Assembly (NCBI RefSeq): GCF_028769735.1
Contig: NC_088175.1
Span: 4,216,001-4,280,000 of the forward strand
Length of the DNA stretch: 64,000 bases
Direction of reading: 5' to 3'
Source: Zonotrichia leucophrys gambelii
Taxonomy: Eukaryota > Chordata > Aves > Passeriformes > Passerellidae
Below the pieces are notes generated by a model. It was not told the origin of the DNA. It ran no database searches and saw nothing but the letters and a program-made list of their open reading frames with translations. A program made the translations under genes and the position numbers. Each line of letters begins with the position of its first letter. Within the stretch, counting starts at the first letter, position 1. Shown piece after piece: positions 1 to 13,000 of the stretch.

Positions 1-260
1 CTATTAAACCAAGCATAGCTGGCTAGCAGTAGTTGTATGGTCAAGTAAATAGGTAATTGTTATGCATTAGACTATTTGGCCATTTATTGTATTTTTAACA
101 CACTGGCACAAAAGATTTAAACCAATTTATCAGAGCAAATAGGGAAATTATATTTTCAAGAGGAATTTTAAGGAATGAGAAAAAGGCTCTGTTTTGTCCA
201 AAAAGAGCTACATGCAACCTGTGGTGGATGATTTATCCTTACTTTGTGCCAGTTGAGGAC
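1..260. other. Unannotated AT-rich sequence left of the first LTR
   Basis: No open frame of note, repeat or RNA gene is visible. The last six bases (255-260, gaggac) are the left target-site duplication of the LTR that follows. Confidence 0.6.
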
Positions 261-646
261 TGTGATGGTGTTCACAGGGGTTCTTGGATTGGGGAAGAGA
301 CGAGGATCTGACTCCATGTTTCAGAAGGCTTGATTTATTATTTTATTATATATATTAAATGAAAATTATAATAAAAGAATAGAAGAAAGGATTTCATCAG
401 AAGGCAAGCTAAGAATAGAATAGGAAAGAATGAATGACAAAGGCTCTGTCTCAGACTCTCTGTCCAAGCCAGCTGGGCTGTGATTGGCCATTAATTACAA
501 ACATCCAACATGAGACCAATCGCAGATGCACCTGTTGCATCCACAGCAGCAGATAATCAATGTTTACATTTTGCTCCTGAGGCCTCTCAGCTTCTCAGGA
601 GGGAAAATCCTAAGGAAAGGATTTTTCATAAAAGATGTCTGCCACA
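261..646 (-). mobile_element. Solo LTR, family A copy 1 (ERVK-like)
   Basis: A 386-bp solo LTR on the minus strand, with no retroviral internal region on either side. The + strand reads TGTGATGG at one end and GCCACA at the other. It is bracketed by a perfect 6-bp duplication, gaggac at 255-260 and 647-652. Six-base duplications are typical of ERVK/alpha-beta-type retroviral integration; the class call is inferred from that. It shares its full length with the copies at 27456, 32603, 35030 and 56916. Shared features are paired CCAAT boxes in opposite orientation (ctgtgattgg at 478-487), an AT-rich stretch around 335-375 and the conserved gatctgactccatg block near 306. The terminal CpG seen in copies 3 and 5 has decayed here to TG. 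Short open frames across it are not genes. The name used in zebra finch libraries (TguLTR5-like) is from memory and unverified. Confidence 0.9.
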
Positions 647-2040
647 GAGGACACAGAGCAAAGAACCTCCAAGTGCCAAATGTTCCTCCCCACTCTCCCT
701 GCTTGGACCCACAAGCAAGGGGTGATTGAGGTGGTGTCTGCCCCTGCCAGTTTTGTGTTTGTTGGGCATTTCCTCTTACCCAAGGGATCTTCTGCTCTGA
801 GTTTGTGGATGCAATTTGTTCCAGTCCATGTACTTGAGTGGCAGATCTGGGCTAAAAACCAAGGTCAAAGCCTATGGTGGTTTTACCTAGGGGTAAAAAA
901 AAAAAAACAGAAATGCATTTTTTGTTACAAGGTCAAAAGACTGTTTAAGGTATTGATACAAACCACAGGCACAAATAATCCATAAAGTCAAATCTGGTCA
1001 GTGGGAGGCCTTGGGTACCAAAATACTGATGTTGGTTCCAGGTTAATTCAGTGTTTTCATCACTCAAGTGAAATAAGGAAGTAGAGGATGTGTTAATTAA
1101 ACTTGCAATTGGACACTTCACTAGGAGGTGTCAGAAATACCAAAGAGGACCAAAATAAAAGGGCTTGAAGAAGCTGAAGAGGGATGAAACAGGATTTAGC
1201 TAAGAAAAAAGCATGTGCTGATGGCTGAAAGAAAAAGTAATAAAATCTAAAAGGAATGACGCCAAAATAGTTGTATTATTATGGTGCTAGAGAGTTCTGC
1301 AGCTCCAATCTCAGAGTGTAGCTTAGATCAAGTGGAAAATTGCCATTTGAGAGAGCTAATTGAGTTGGGCTCTACATACAAAAGGTTTTACCTTAATTTC
1401 ATAAATTAGAGAAGAATCTATTTCAAAATGAGCAAAAGCATATCTTGGATGCCAGCTTCCTTTTTAAAGGCAAACTGGTTTAAAAATGAGATTTATATTA
1501 GTAGAATTACTCTAAAATATGAGCATGTGAGGGCTCTTTTCAAATTACCTGATGGCTAAAATGCTGCCTTACATGGCTGAAGACTTTTCTTTATTCCCTT
1601 ACCTGTCACTGAACTTTTAAGGAGGGGACACACTGCAGAACAGGGGAGTTTCTCAGCCTTTTATGCTTTAAATACCTCAAAAACTCATTTTAAAAATACC
1701 AATTTCTTAAAAAATGCTGACAGTGGGGCGGGCCGCTAATGCCACCATATTATTTAACTTGCTTTTGCTCATGTCTTTACTGGAGATTCTTTGTGTGACC
1801 TAAACCATTCATTTTTACAAATTCTAAACTGCATGGAAACTAATATGTGAATTGCAAAATTCCATCAAAAAGGTATTGTTGTATTACAACACTGTCAAAT
1901 TTCTGAAACAGCTCATGACAACTTAAAAACTTTTATGAAGCTTCCATATGCAGAGAGGATTGTGTTTATGAAGCATGCAAGTGTATGGGAAATTCTTTAG
2001 GAAGCCCACAGATTGTGGAATGGTGTTATTCTTATTTTTT

Positions 2041-2098
2041 AAAAGAAACACACAAACAAACAAACAAAAAAAAAGAAAACAAACCCCCCCACACAAAA
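2041..2098. repeat. Low-complexity A/C-rich tract (CAAA-type)
   Basis: Repeated acaaacaaac units run into a poly-A tract and then a run of seven C residues. This is simple low-complexity sequence. The overlapping 85-codon frame at 1985-2242 is a by-product of it. Confidence 0.75.
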
Positions 2099-5000
2099 GC
2101 AACTATCCATCTTTTAATTCAGGATTTGCTTATATTTGTGTATGAAGAGCATCCTCCCTGTAACAACTTCCTTCACTCTGCTTTGAAGAGGCAAGCAAAT
2201 ATTTCACAAAGACTATTTTTCTTGAAGAAATATTTTGCCTAAAAAGAATGGAATCCAAAGTCACAGAGTTATTTTCTAAGGATTTCCCATTCAAATGCTG
2301 AGCATTATGGTAATGCTCAGCCAGCCTCAAGCTCTTCTATTAAACAGAAAATCTCTTTAGGTTCAGTTGCCACTCAATAAGTGTTGGGTTTAACCCAATA
2401 TCAAAGTTAATATACATTACAGTTATGGCTTTTTGCACTCCTTCAAGGGCACAAAGGGAAATGTGGATGTTCTGAGGGATTGGTGGCCTAACAAGGTGTC
2501 AGAGGGTGAACATGCAGACTCTGCATCATCAAGACCATCAGCAAACAGTATTTCATCTCCTCTTCTGATGTAATCTGCACCTGATGGGTGCTGCACTCCC
2601 TCTTTCCAACCTCAGGCAGGCCACAAGGGCAATGTCCTCTATTCTGATGTCCCACAGGAGTCAAGTCACAAATATCTGAATATATTTGCATACATTTGTA
2701 TGGGTTGATATGTTTTGTTTTCACTTTCATGATGAATGGCTTCTGCACTATGGATCTTTCAGCAATAAGAGCTTTCCTTCTGAAATTTCTCCAAGCAACA
2801 AGTTTCCTGTCTGGATCCATGCAGTTTTAGGAACTGTGAATGGCAGTGCAGTTACTCAGTGTGGAGTCAACTTTCTAGTTTGATTTTTTTTAAAAAAAGC
2901 AAACACAAAGCTTTGTGTTTCCAAGACAATCCCAGTCATTTCTTTTCACTCTCTTTGTAATAATTCTGCACCACTTTGCAGAGCAGACATGGAAGCCTCT
3001 CATGTAAGGTGAATCTTTCTAATCTTGCATTCTCCATGCAACTATGAACCCAAGCCCTTCAAGGGTTGAAGGCAAATCAATTACTTCAGCTCTACAAGTA
3101 AAAATCCAGAGAAACTATTTAGCAGCTTCATTGCTACATTTATAAAGTTGCTCTGAGGTAAAGTTTTGTAATCTGTTTTTACACTTGACAATTTTTTTAA
3201 TGATTATATTGCCAGGATGGGTGTACTGTAAGGTGTCATTAAACTCCTACCAGATTTCCTGTTTGAAAACTGCCTTGTTAGGTCTATCTAACTCACTGCA
3301 CATTTAACTATTAAAAGGACACAATCAGCATTTTGATGTACGGAGTGGAGAAGAGAGATAGAAAACAAATCGTCTGAAAACAGATAGAAAACATTGCATC
3401 TTGTGATTCAACAGTGTTCTCCTCCTTTTGTCCTGATGGTCACTGAGTTCTTCTGCATGGTTAATGTGAAATGGGTGTGAGTTGTGCCTGCACGTCACAC
3501 ACATGCACATGCAATGGCTTAGACACAGCCACCAGGGGCACTGAATAAAGCAAGTAATTCACATTCTGAGGCTGGTCTTACTGGCTTTTATCACAGTTTT
3601 CATATCAGCACTGCTAGCTTCAGCCCACTTGTAAGACTCTCATTAATCTTAATTCATCCTCCATCTACCCTAAAATGTGCCTTGAAGTAATTTTTTCCCC
3701 AGCCCTTTTAAACCATGCTCAATCTCCCAGGCTAAAGACAAATTTATCAACCTTGTGCAGCAAAGTCCAGTGCCCAGAAATACTTCAGCCTTTTGAGAAA
3801 ATCTCTTTGGGCCTTCAAATGGCTTCTTTTTCAGGCTTGTGTTTCCAGCATTCTCCCCAAAACCCAGCATTGTTTCGTTAATTACCAGCATTGCCACCAC
3901 TGCAATGTAAATCTCCAGACATGAGGGCTAAGTACAATTGCTTCAGAAAAGATGACTTTTCTTTGCACAGACTATGTCACTTCCTCATTCATCACCCTCA
4001 AGTGATCACAACTGAATTACTCCTCACCATTGCCACTCATTTTTCAGGCCTCTTGCTAATTCATGGGGGCTTGTTAAAATGCTGCAAGCAAAGGTGCCCT
4101 TCTGATCTTTCCAAACATTCACTAAATGGCTTGAATTTATTCATTGGACTGAGCTCATCCTGGACCATGTCTCTTTTTTGTGTCTGTCTCATTGACTTTT
4201 AAATTTCCATTAAGGCTGCAGTGTCTTTTTGTTTGAAGCCAGATCTGTTGAGGAAAGTTACTGCTTTGAAGGGAAAGGGGTGGGAAAAATCTACACTAAA
4301 TTGCCACGGCAGAAACAAAACATGACAAACAAGCAATTAGCTTTGCACAGTTCCATCAGCATCTTGGACTAGCAGGAGCTTGAATTTGGTCATAGAAGCA
4401 TTTGGGGAGCAGCTGGTTCCCCTTGAAAGCAAAGGGGATGATTCTAGAGACAGGGTTCCAATAGCAAGACCTGCCACTTTAACTTGACCTGCGTTTTAAA
4501 TTGAAGCCAAAGAGCATTTTCAGATGAATGACAAAAATAAACCCACAGCTCATGATGATGTGTCACAAAGTTCCCACCTGAAACACCTGATTAGTTCAGC
4601 CTTCCAAGCCTTCTTGCATTCCTGCTTCTCATAGATTGAATTTCAGAGCCATGAGACTGAAGGGAGTCAGAGGAGGAAATGAAGAGGTCTCACAAGTCAA
4701 TGGGGGTTAGGGCAGATGCCAGCTGATGGAAGGACTGACATAAAACCTGCCTCCACCATCATGGAGATGAGACTTTCAAAGCCAGTGACATAAAGCAAAG
4801 AGTAACAGGAACAAGCTCCTCCTTTCCCTGACCTTGTCACACTCCCCTCCTGTCATGGTGAAGTTGGGAGTTATAATGTTCAATCATCCATCCCAGAAAT
4901 ACAAGCAACAGAGAAAATCCAGATGATCCACTGGGAAAGAAAGTTTTCTCATCTGCAGTGTTTTTCTGACATGCTTTCCTCATCTTGTGGTGCTGCTTGG

Positions 5001-6129
5001 AAACTAGGAACACCTGCCTGGCAATCAAGGGCCATAAGCAACAAGGGCAGCAGGCAGAAAACAGCATCTGAGCCCCCGCCCAATATTGTTATTATTTTTT
5101 TTAATAGTCGATGTTTTGGGCACTTTGCTGCTCTTTCAAAGTAATACAAAATTAAACAAATGCCCATTCTCAGCAGCTTTTGTTGGCTGGGCTTTTCATG
5201 GCTAAGGGAAGAATATTTATAGCAAGTACTTTTATGTTATAGTGTCAGCCAAAAGCCTTATGTGTCTGACAAATATTTCTAATTAAGCATGCCAGTTAAA
5301 ATTGGGTTTTCAGGATCTAATTTGTGAGCTGAACCAAAATTGCTGGGTTGTGAGCATTGAAAGCCTCCTTAAATCCCACCCCAGCATCCCTAGACTAAGA
5401 TGTGTCAGGGTGTGCTGTGCTGTGGTACCCAGCCCCTCCAGACCATCTCAGTGATGGACTGCAGAGCCATTTCAGGGAACTTCTGGCATCTGCCCTTCAG
5501 AAAGCAGATCCACCTGGCTTTGAGCAGGGTCCCACTCCTCCTAGGCACACTGAGCACTGTTAGAGATGAAAGGATTATAGCAATGTCCCTATGAAAAAGG
5601 GAGTAGCTTCTTTTACCACTGTGTTAGATACAAGCCCCAGGTGGGAATAGAGGAGGAAAGTTGTGTATACAAATAAACTGTGGTGTATTTGGTTTTGGAA
5701 AACTTGTCTTTGTTGAGCACACAGAATTCTGGTCCTAAATGAAGTGGGGAACTGGCAAGCTCTGAAAACCTGGTGTCAAAATTTCTCTCCAAATTAAAAG
5801 TTTCAAAGCCTCTTGCCTTTTTTAAAAAAGAGTAAGGTCTGATAGCACCAACTCCAGAGCACTGAAACTTGACTAAACACCAAACCTTTCTCAGAAATGG
5901 CACTGACTTTGAAACAATCTAATAATTAAACCAGTGACATTTCCAATGTGAGAAGTCAGAGTGATTTTCCATTTTCGAATGTGTCCCTCTTTAATTCAAT
6001 ATTTATTTAGGTGACATTCCTCTGAGTTAAACAAGAGGATTCTTTTAGGATCCTTTCTCTTCTCCAGGGTAAAAAAGTCAAGACCTGCTCTAACCTCTTT
6101 GAACATTCATGCAGTGTTTATAATATGCA

Positions 6130-6310
6130 AACACACCCTTATTCCATTATTTGGCACTAACAATGTTTCTACAGCTCATTATTTCCTGCATGAAATAATG
6201 CTTAATTAGTGCTGAATTACAAGGGAATTGCTGTGGAACTACATAAGCCATCCTTGCAAATCCTCTAATTAATTCAATGTGATTGCTGCTATTGCATTGA
6301 ATTCTAAATG
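6130..6310. promoter_or_regulatory. Candidate conserved non-coding element with TAATTA sites
   Basis: This AT-rich block holds several TAATTA-type homeodomain cores (ttaattag near 6202, ctaattaatt near 6266). It also holds a perfect 9-bp inverted repeat, cattatttc at 6177-6185 and gaaataatg at 6192-6200, around a 6-base loop. The texture resembles vertebrate developmental enhancers, but conservation cannot be seen from one genome, so this is a hypothesis. Confidence 0.25.
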
Positions 6311-8849
6311 GATTCATAATGATTAGAAACCTGAGGCATACCTGCCTCTTATTGATCAGTGTGTGACAACAGGATTTCTTTATAGAGAGATCATGTGGCC
6401 AGTATATTGATGCCAGTATCTGAAGATTTTTAGTGCCTCTTGGGAGAAAGCTGGTGGATGTGGCATTTAAATCCAAGGCTACAGTGATAAATGAATCAAA
6501 TCTCATCAGTTTTCCCCAGTCCTTCTGGGGGTTGCAAAGTTACTAACCCTGCTGAGTGCACAAATAAATTGAATTTAGGTTTTCGTGCTGAAGACTATAA
6601 ATTCAGGTGATCCTGAATTTAATCAGAGAGACACAACACCTGGGTTCTCAGCTCAGGTACAGTGCATGTGTTTACAGGGCTGTATTTCCATGAGTGTCAT
6701 CCATCTGCCATAGAAAGTTTCCCCCTGGTTTTGCTGGATATTGGGCAAGATCCTGCATTCACAAAGTTGTTCTGTAAACATGACTTCATCCCTGAGATGG
6801 GAACAACTCTGCATTTCCCCACTGCCACCCTAAACTGGAATGTGGGCAACAGGGGTGCCTCAATCCCCCACCATTCAGCCCCAGCTCCCACCCCTGCACC
6901 AGGGAGTTCTACAAGCCTGGGGATGCCTGGAGAAGCAGCACCAATCCCACAGTTTGGACATCTGCCTTCAGTGTAAACTGGGAAGGAATTTGGACTGCTG
7001 TTTCAATATTCCCATTCCTTATTTGTCCAGTTGTGTTTATGATCTTGGGGGAAGCATGTTGAGACTCAGCTCTGCCTTCTTTCACTTGCAGGTTATTAGC
7101 TTCCCCTTTCTAAAATTCTTGTTATCACAGTCTCCCATGCATTGAATCCTGCACCCCTGGAAGGCAACGCCAAAACCACTGATTTCAGTAGGAGCACTTT
7201 CAGGCACATTTGGTGGGTTATTTTATTTTTACTTTTTTTTTAGCCTGTCTTGTAACAGATCCTCCCAGTTTGTAGTATCTTTCAGACTCTGACATTTGGA
7301 ACAGGTTAGGCTGACACAAACATTTCACTTTTATACCCCCTGTGCAAGATTTATTCCCACAGACTTATATTGGTCACTGTTCAAATTAGCAGTGGTTCCA
7401 GGCAGTCTGCTTCCTTGGGCTATGCTGGCATAAATCTACTGACTTTGGGGGAGTTACTTTTGATTTTCACTGATAAATACAAGAAAGAACTCAGCACTCT
7501 CCACCTAAAAGGCTTAGATTAGATTCCTCCTGGCCCCATTAATATTGCCACTGGTATTCTTTCTGTATTTCTTTCTCTATGTACGTCAGTAAGTGCTTTC
7601 TCCTCACCTTTAAAATTCCTGTAACTATTAAGATAACTGAAACTCCTTTCCTTAAAGAGTGCCTAACTGATCTCACAGTCTGAGATACACTTAAATACAC
7701 CTTGGCAAAAACTCTCTGTTCCTGAACTACATTAAATGCTGGAGTTAGAGAGGACAGTCTGGGTCATTGAGTCTCATTCTTCACAATCCCAGCAAAACAT
7801 GTAAGGGATGCTTAGTCCAGATTGGCCTCAGAACATCCCCTCCCAACAGATCCCAAACTGAGAGAAGGTTCTCTATTTAAAAATGATCACAGGATCATTA
7901 ATGACCCAGTTATTTCCACAAAGTAAAATCTACCTGAATTATTATAAACATCAGAGGACACAGGGAGACACATATTGTGCTTACAAGGCACTGTACTTCA
8001 GTGGAGCAGTGCTGCAGGAATTGGACTCATGGATATTTAGCACACCAGTGTGTGCTGCTGTGGTGACAGCCTCAGAGGCAGTGCATGGCTGCCTGCCATC
8101 CATCACAGGGACAGGGGGCAAGAATGGGGACCAAGTTCCGACCCCTCCTCTGTCACCCTAGCACAAGGAATTTGCAATAGGATCTCAAGCAAAGAAAACT
8201 CCCCCACACCTCCTGGCTGTAAAGTTGGAACTGGGCCTTGAATTTCAGTGCTGTAGGACTATCTGTGTTTATAATCCACGCTCCCAGCTCTGGGCTGTGT
8301 TTGCACAGGTTGGCCTTGGCAAGATGCAGATGGCAATCTCCCTGGCTTCAGATGGGAACTTGCATCTGACATGCAATTGTGAGAACCAGCAGCTGGGTGT
8401 AGAATCCCTTCCATTCACTTGAACCAGGCTGAGATGCAAACATGTGCTGGGTGTCCCCACAGGCAAAGTTTGAGGCAATCACACTCCCATGTAACTTCTG
8501 GAGGATTTGATCTGTTCCTCAGCCTCATTAAAAATGTTTGCTTCAGACATGTTCTGGTTTGCACTGAGTATTTGGTACTTTAATAACCTGGTGGAATATC
8601 CTTCCCACAAGATACTCCCCTCTCCTTCCAAGAGATGTAATCTGAGGCTGAGACCAGGAAGCATTTGCCCCTCCTGAGCACCCTGCTGCTCAGTCCACAT
8701 GCCCAGCAGCACCAGACACGTCCTGTAACCAGGCACATCTCAGAGATAAGCTCTGAAGACATCAGGAACTCTGCAGCATTTCACACGGAGCACTGCCACT
8801 CTCTTGCTCTGCTGCAGATGCTGCTGCCCCCTCCTTGGCAGCACTGAGT

Positions 8850-8989
8850 GTTTGACCCTTCCTAAATGGCTCTGAACGTTTGACCCTCCCATGAGAGGTG
8901 GAAAAGGTTGAAAATTTGAGTCCAATCCCTCACTGTGCCTTGAGAGGTGGGAAAGGTTGAAAATTCCAGTCTAATCCCTCACTGTGCCA
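8850..8989. repeat. Nested tandem duplications (28-bp and 49-bp units)
   Basis: Two 49-bp units lie head to tail at 8892-8940 and 8941-8989, differing at about four to five positions; both contain atccctcactgtgcc. Immediately before them, gtttgaccct occurs twice with a 28-bp offset (8850 and 8878). This is local replication-slippage duplication and nothing in it looks coding. Confidence 0.85.
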
Positions 8990-9992
8990 CTGAGTCTCAG
9001 CAATGGCAGGCAGTGACTTTAAGTGGCATGCATGCAAAATATTCAGCCACATTAACCAGTCAGGCAAGGCAGCAGAGACATTTCCTGAGGTGGGAAATAT
9101 ATTGAAATGCTAATAGACCCCGGCAGGTATTGTGTGTCCTTTGGGGAAAGATACCTAGGAGGAACTTCTTAATTGTATGTTCACCAGCTCCTTTCAACAG
9201 ATCAAAAGAGAGTACTGATATGAGCAAACAAACTTTGATATCTGCCTTTCACTATTGGGACTAATTGGAAGGAAATTCCCTGGCCTGTGGACCAAGGCTT
9301 AATTTAAAAACATTGGAAATGTTAATTGAATAAGGGGGCAAGGTTGATTAGAAGCATGACCTCATGTCTAAAATGTTAATGAGGGCTCTTGACATGTGAA
9401 CAACAAAAGGTCATGATAGTATAAACAATGAGATGAGAGAGAACCACCAGCCAGAGCCTGACAGTGACATATTAGTCTGGTGTGAGAAAGAGCTTTGGGC
9501 AGAGAGGAAATGCCAGCTTCAGAGTTGAGATAGATTCAACACAATCTAAAACACAAAACCCATATTCTATACTCATGGGCTGCCACTCACCTTTATTAGT
9601 TTCAGGGCTACAATTCAGGCAGAGTTTTGGCCTCAGTGCTGAGTTTTCTCTTCATCAAGGACCACTGGGTCCTTTCTTGTGCAAACTTGGACCTGATTTA
9701 CTGGGCAATGTGCAGATCAGAGAAGATTAGCCCATGATGAGGAGTTAGGGAGGTTGGCAGATAACCCTTGGATAACTGTCTGGAAGGGGTTTGCAGAGGT
9801 ATGGCCTCTTTTCCTACTAAGAAAAGGTCATTCCTTTGCCTTCAGCAAGGAGAGTCACATCATTAGGTCAATAGCTGGATTTCTGCTCCTGGGAGAGCAA
9901 GACTTGAGGGTATATCTCATCTCCTTGACAGGTTGAAGTTTGTGTCTTGTACACCAACATGCAGCTGGAGAAAATCTGAAAGAAGATAAAAC
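8990..9992. other. Unannotated sequence
   Basis: About 1 kb with only short open frames (82 codons at most) and no recognisable repeat or RNA gene. Confidence 0.55.
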
Positions 9993-10085
9993 AGAGAATC
10001 ACAGAATCATGGAATATCCTGAGTTAGAAGGAACACACAAGGATCATCAAATCCAACTCTTAGTCCTGCACAGGACATTCCAAAT
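9993..10085 (-). mobile_element. CR1 LINE 3'-end fragment
   Basis: The + strand begins gaatcacagaatcatgg, the reverse complement of the CR1 3'-terminal octamer repeats. It continues with the typical gagttagaaggaacacacaaggatcat and atccaactc blocks and loses similarity after about 90 bp. The element therefore points to the minus strand and is strongly 5' truncated. No coding capacity remains. Confidence 0.8.
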
Positions 10086-13000
10086 ACTCACTTCATTTTT
10101 GGAGATAATTTTCTGCATAGAACTTCTTTGCAAAGTGGTGAATTTGTATCTTTTTAGATTTCACGTTGTCTCTCCTTAGGTATTTCTGTTAAACTATTTA
10201 GTGAACATGTTTACAATAGATAAAAAAAGGTCATGTGGGAATATGGTTTTGGGGTTTTTGGCTCAAAAAATGGTTCCAAGACCAGGCAAAAGCTGTATCC
10301 TAAATGCCAAGATTTGCTGTAATTTCTTTTTCTTTATTTTTTATTGTTGGGACATGTATGAATAACCGTAGAAACTCAAACAGGATCAAAGAGGAGAAAA
10401 GGACATACCTTATATCTCAGCATTATTCCACCTGGAGAGTTTGTCTGTGAGGTGACAAGTTTATATGAATCCAATACCCCTGGATTTTCCAGTCTCATTT
10501 TCAGTGCTGAAGGAGCAATCCAGTGTTGTGAGAGGAAGGTTCACTAAGTGGAGAGATGATATATGGACGTGCTTTGAGAATTTGTGTTTGGTTAGTAATT
10601 TCCCACACAGATTATGTTTGCAAACTGCTGAACCTCTATTGGGTATATATTCCCTCTGGACTTTCACTCTGCCTCTCTTCTGAAGTCTCTGTTATTATAT
10701 TCTCAATCCTGTTTGCAGTCTTCAGATTCTATTTACAAATTCTGCCAACCTCCTTCCTCCTTTATTCCCAAACCCTATTAATAACTGACCTAGAGTGCAT
10801 TTAAGTCTCATTTTTTCCTTTATACACACCTTACCATCATGGCTTTTCAATCTGGTCGCTATGCAAGAAAGTTTTCTTATCTGCCTTGCTTTTCTTTATG
10901 CAGTCAATCAAACTACTTCCCCTGATAATTCTGGTTTACTGTTGCATTCAGTTAAGATTATTTGTTTGTTTGTTTGTTTGTCTCTATTCCAATGATCCAT
11001 AGTCCTGCATTGCCAACACCTCTCCTATTTCTTGCCAGGTTGCTGTGTATATAGAATTAATTTCACAAAATACACTGCCTGCCCCCAATTCTTTTTCAAA
11101 AAGCAAAAAGAGAGAGGAAGGAGTGAGGAAAACTAGAAGGAACTTGATTAAATGTGACATCAGATACACTTAGAGTAATCAGCCTTTACAGCTTAGTACA
11201 ACTGTCCTCTTTCTTTCTTAGCTCCCTTAGAATAGGATATGTCATTGGGGCATATTATTTTAATAGGGGAAAAAAAAAGAAAAAGTATTCTGCTTTTGTA
11301 AACCCTATGGAATCCCAGAGAACTCAACAGTTTCCCAGTGCAGAACACCCTGAAGGACAGTGTTGTTTAGGGAGGCTCCATGACTCATTTTCAAGCTGGA
11401 CCCATGCTGGTTTATATTGGTCCCCAAAGCTACAGCAGGCAGCCTAAGTGGGGTCACATCTGAGCCCTTAAAGGTGTTTACTGTCAGCAGGAAATCTGTC
11501 ACTCACATGTCAGCACTGAGGCAGCCAGGAAATGCTCTCCCAACATGGATGTCCCACTCACACAAGCGCCCAGCAGTCCCCCATGTGAATTTGGATAATC
11601 TGGGAAAATGGAAGTAATGAGCAAAACAGAGCAGAATGAGCAGTGACATAAAACAATTAGCACTGTCAATATCTCTCTGTGCCAGTGTGGTTCCTAATTG
11701 AATTGCCATGTCTTAAAAATGTAATTGCTGAGTGTACCTGTAGCATGGATGCATGTTTAAATTATTGCACTCAACAAAGGTGTTAGCAGAGAGCTGTTCA
11801 TGTAGCCACTGGAAACTTCCCTAATATGATGAGATGAGAGTGGAAACAATGCTGTGAAAACAGATATCATGAACCTCTCTCCTCATGGGTCTGGATTCTT
11901 TAGGTATGGTATATTTCAGAGGATGCCAAATGCCAGAATTCCTAGTTTATTTTAGAAGACTTGAAGAACATTGGACTCAAGACTTCATGCTTTTTAATAA
12001 TAATTATAATAAAACAAGCATTTCCAAATGGGAAAAGGCTGTCTTAGAGGAGAGATGATTTGTTTGGACTAAAAGCTAAAAGTAGGCTGGGTTTCCTTGT
12101 GGAATGGCATTTTGTTTTTCATCCACCCATTCAATCTCATGCCATACTGCCCTTCTGCAAAAACTAGATACCAAATCTGATACTGGACAGGAAACAACTC
12201 CATGATCAGCTGGGTGTGGATGTGGGTGCCCAGTTCTGAGCTGAGCTGAGATGATGGGGCAGCATGACACTGTAACACCCTTGAAAAGAGGAAAGCAGAA
12301 TCAGGAAAACACATTAATGATCCGTTTTCCAAGATGTCAACTCCTACTTTTGTTTCAATGCAGAAATGCCAAGAAATCTGGTCTAGACAGTTCCAGATTT
12401 CCAGACAGTGTTTTCCTTTCAAACTCATGATGGCAGCTGTGACTGTGACATCTTGCTGATGATAATCATTGACAACTGCCAGTTTCATTTAGGAGATTTT
12501 TCTGCTCAGGACCCCTCAATGCTTCAGCTATATTAGTCAGCCACAGGTGGAGGTGGAGTTGCCTTCCTTAACATGTCCCAAACCCAACAGCAGTGCTACC
12601 TGAACCCCACCAAGCTGCCTCCCCTCTCCTCCTCCTTTGCCCCTGTAAATCTGAACTACCACTGGGGAAATAACCATGCTGAGCTCTCTTTTCAGCTGCT
12701 GAAATAGCTCAGTCACCACCAAACCCTTCACACAGTGGGGAGGACCCTCTTGGCACATCAGCCCTGCAACCCCCAGAGGACTTTGAGAGGATCCCATTTG
12801 CACAGGCTCTCCTTCCAGTGGGAAGGATGCTGCTGATGTTCGTCAGCAATGCTGCTGATGTTATCATCTCCTTCCTCCCTTCAGCACTTCCAAACAATCT
12901 GGTCTTTTTACTCCTTAGCCTGGCCCTGATAATCAGCTGACATTTTTACAAGAAAACTTTCCTGCTGACTGTTGGGGCAAGGTTCTCTCTCTCCAGGGAG

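Larger units (their letters stand above)
647..8891. other. Long unique stretch, no gene seen
   Basis: About 8.2 kb with no supported gene. The longest open frame is 119 codons (6147-6506, minus), with no recognisable domain. An isolated GC box (ggggcgggccgc, 1725-1736) sits in otherwise AT-rich sequence. A low-complexity A/C-rich tract lies at 2041-2098, and a homeodomain-site-rich block at 6130-6310 is listed separately. A direct repeat of gtttgaccct occurs at 8850 and 8878, just before the tandem duplication at 8892. Nothing else was recognised. Confidence 0.6.
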
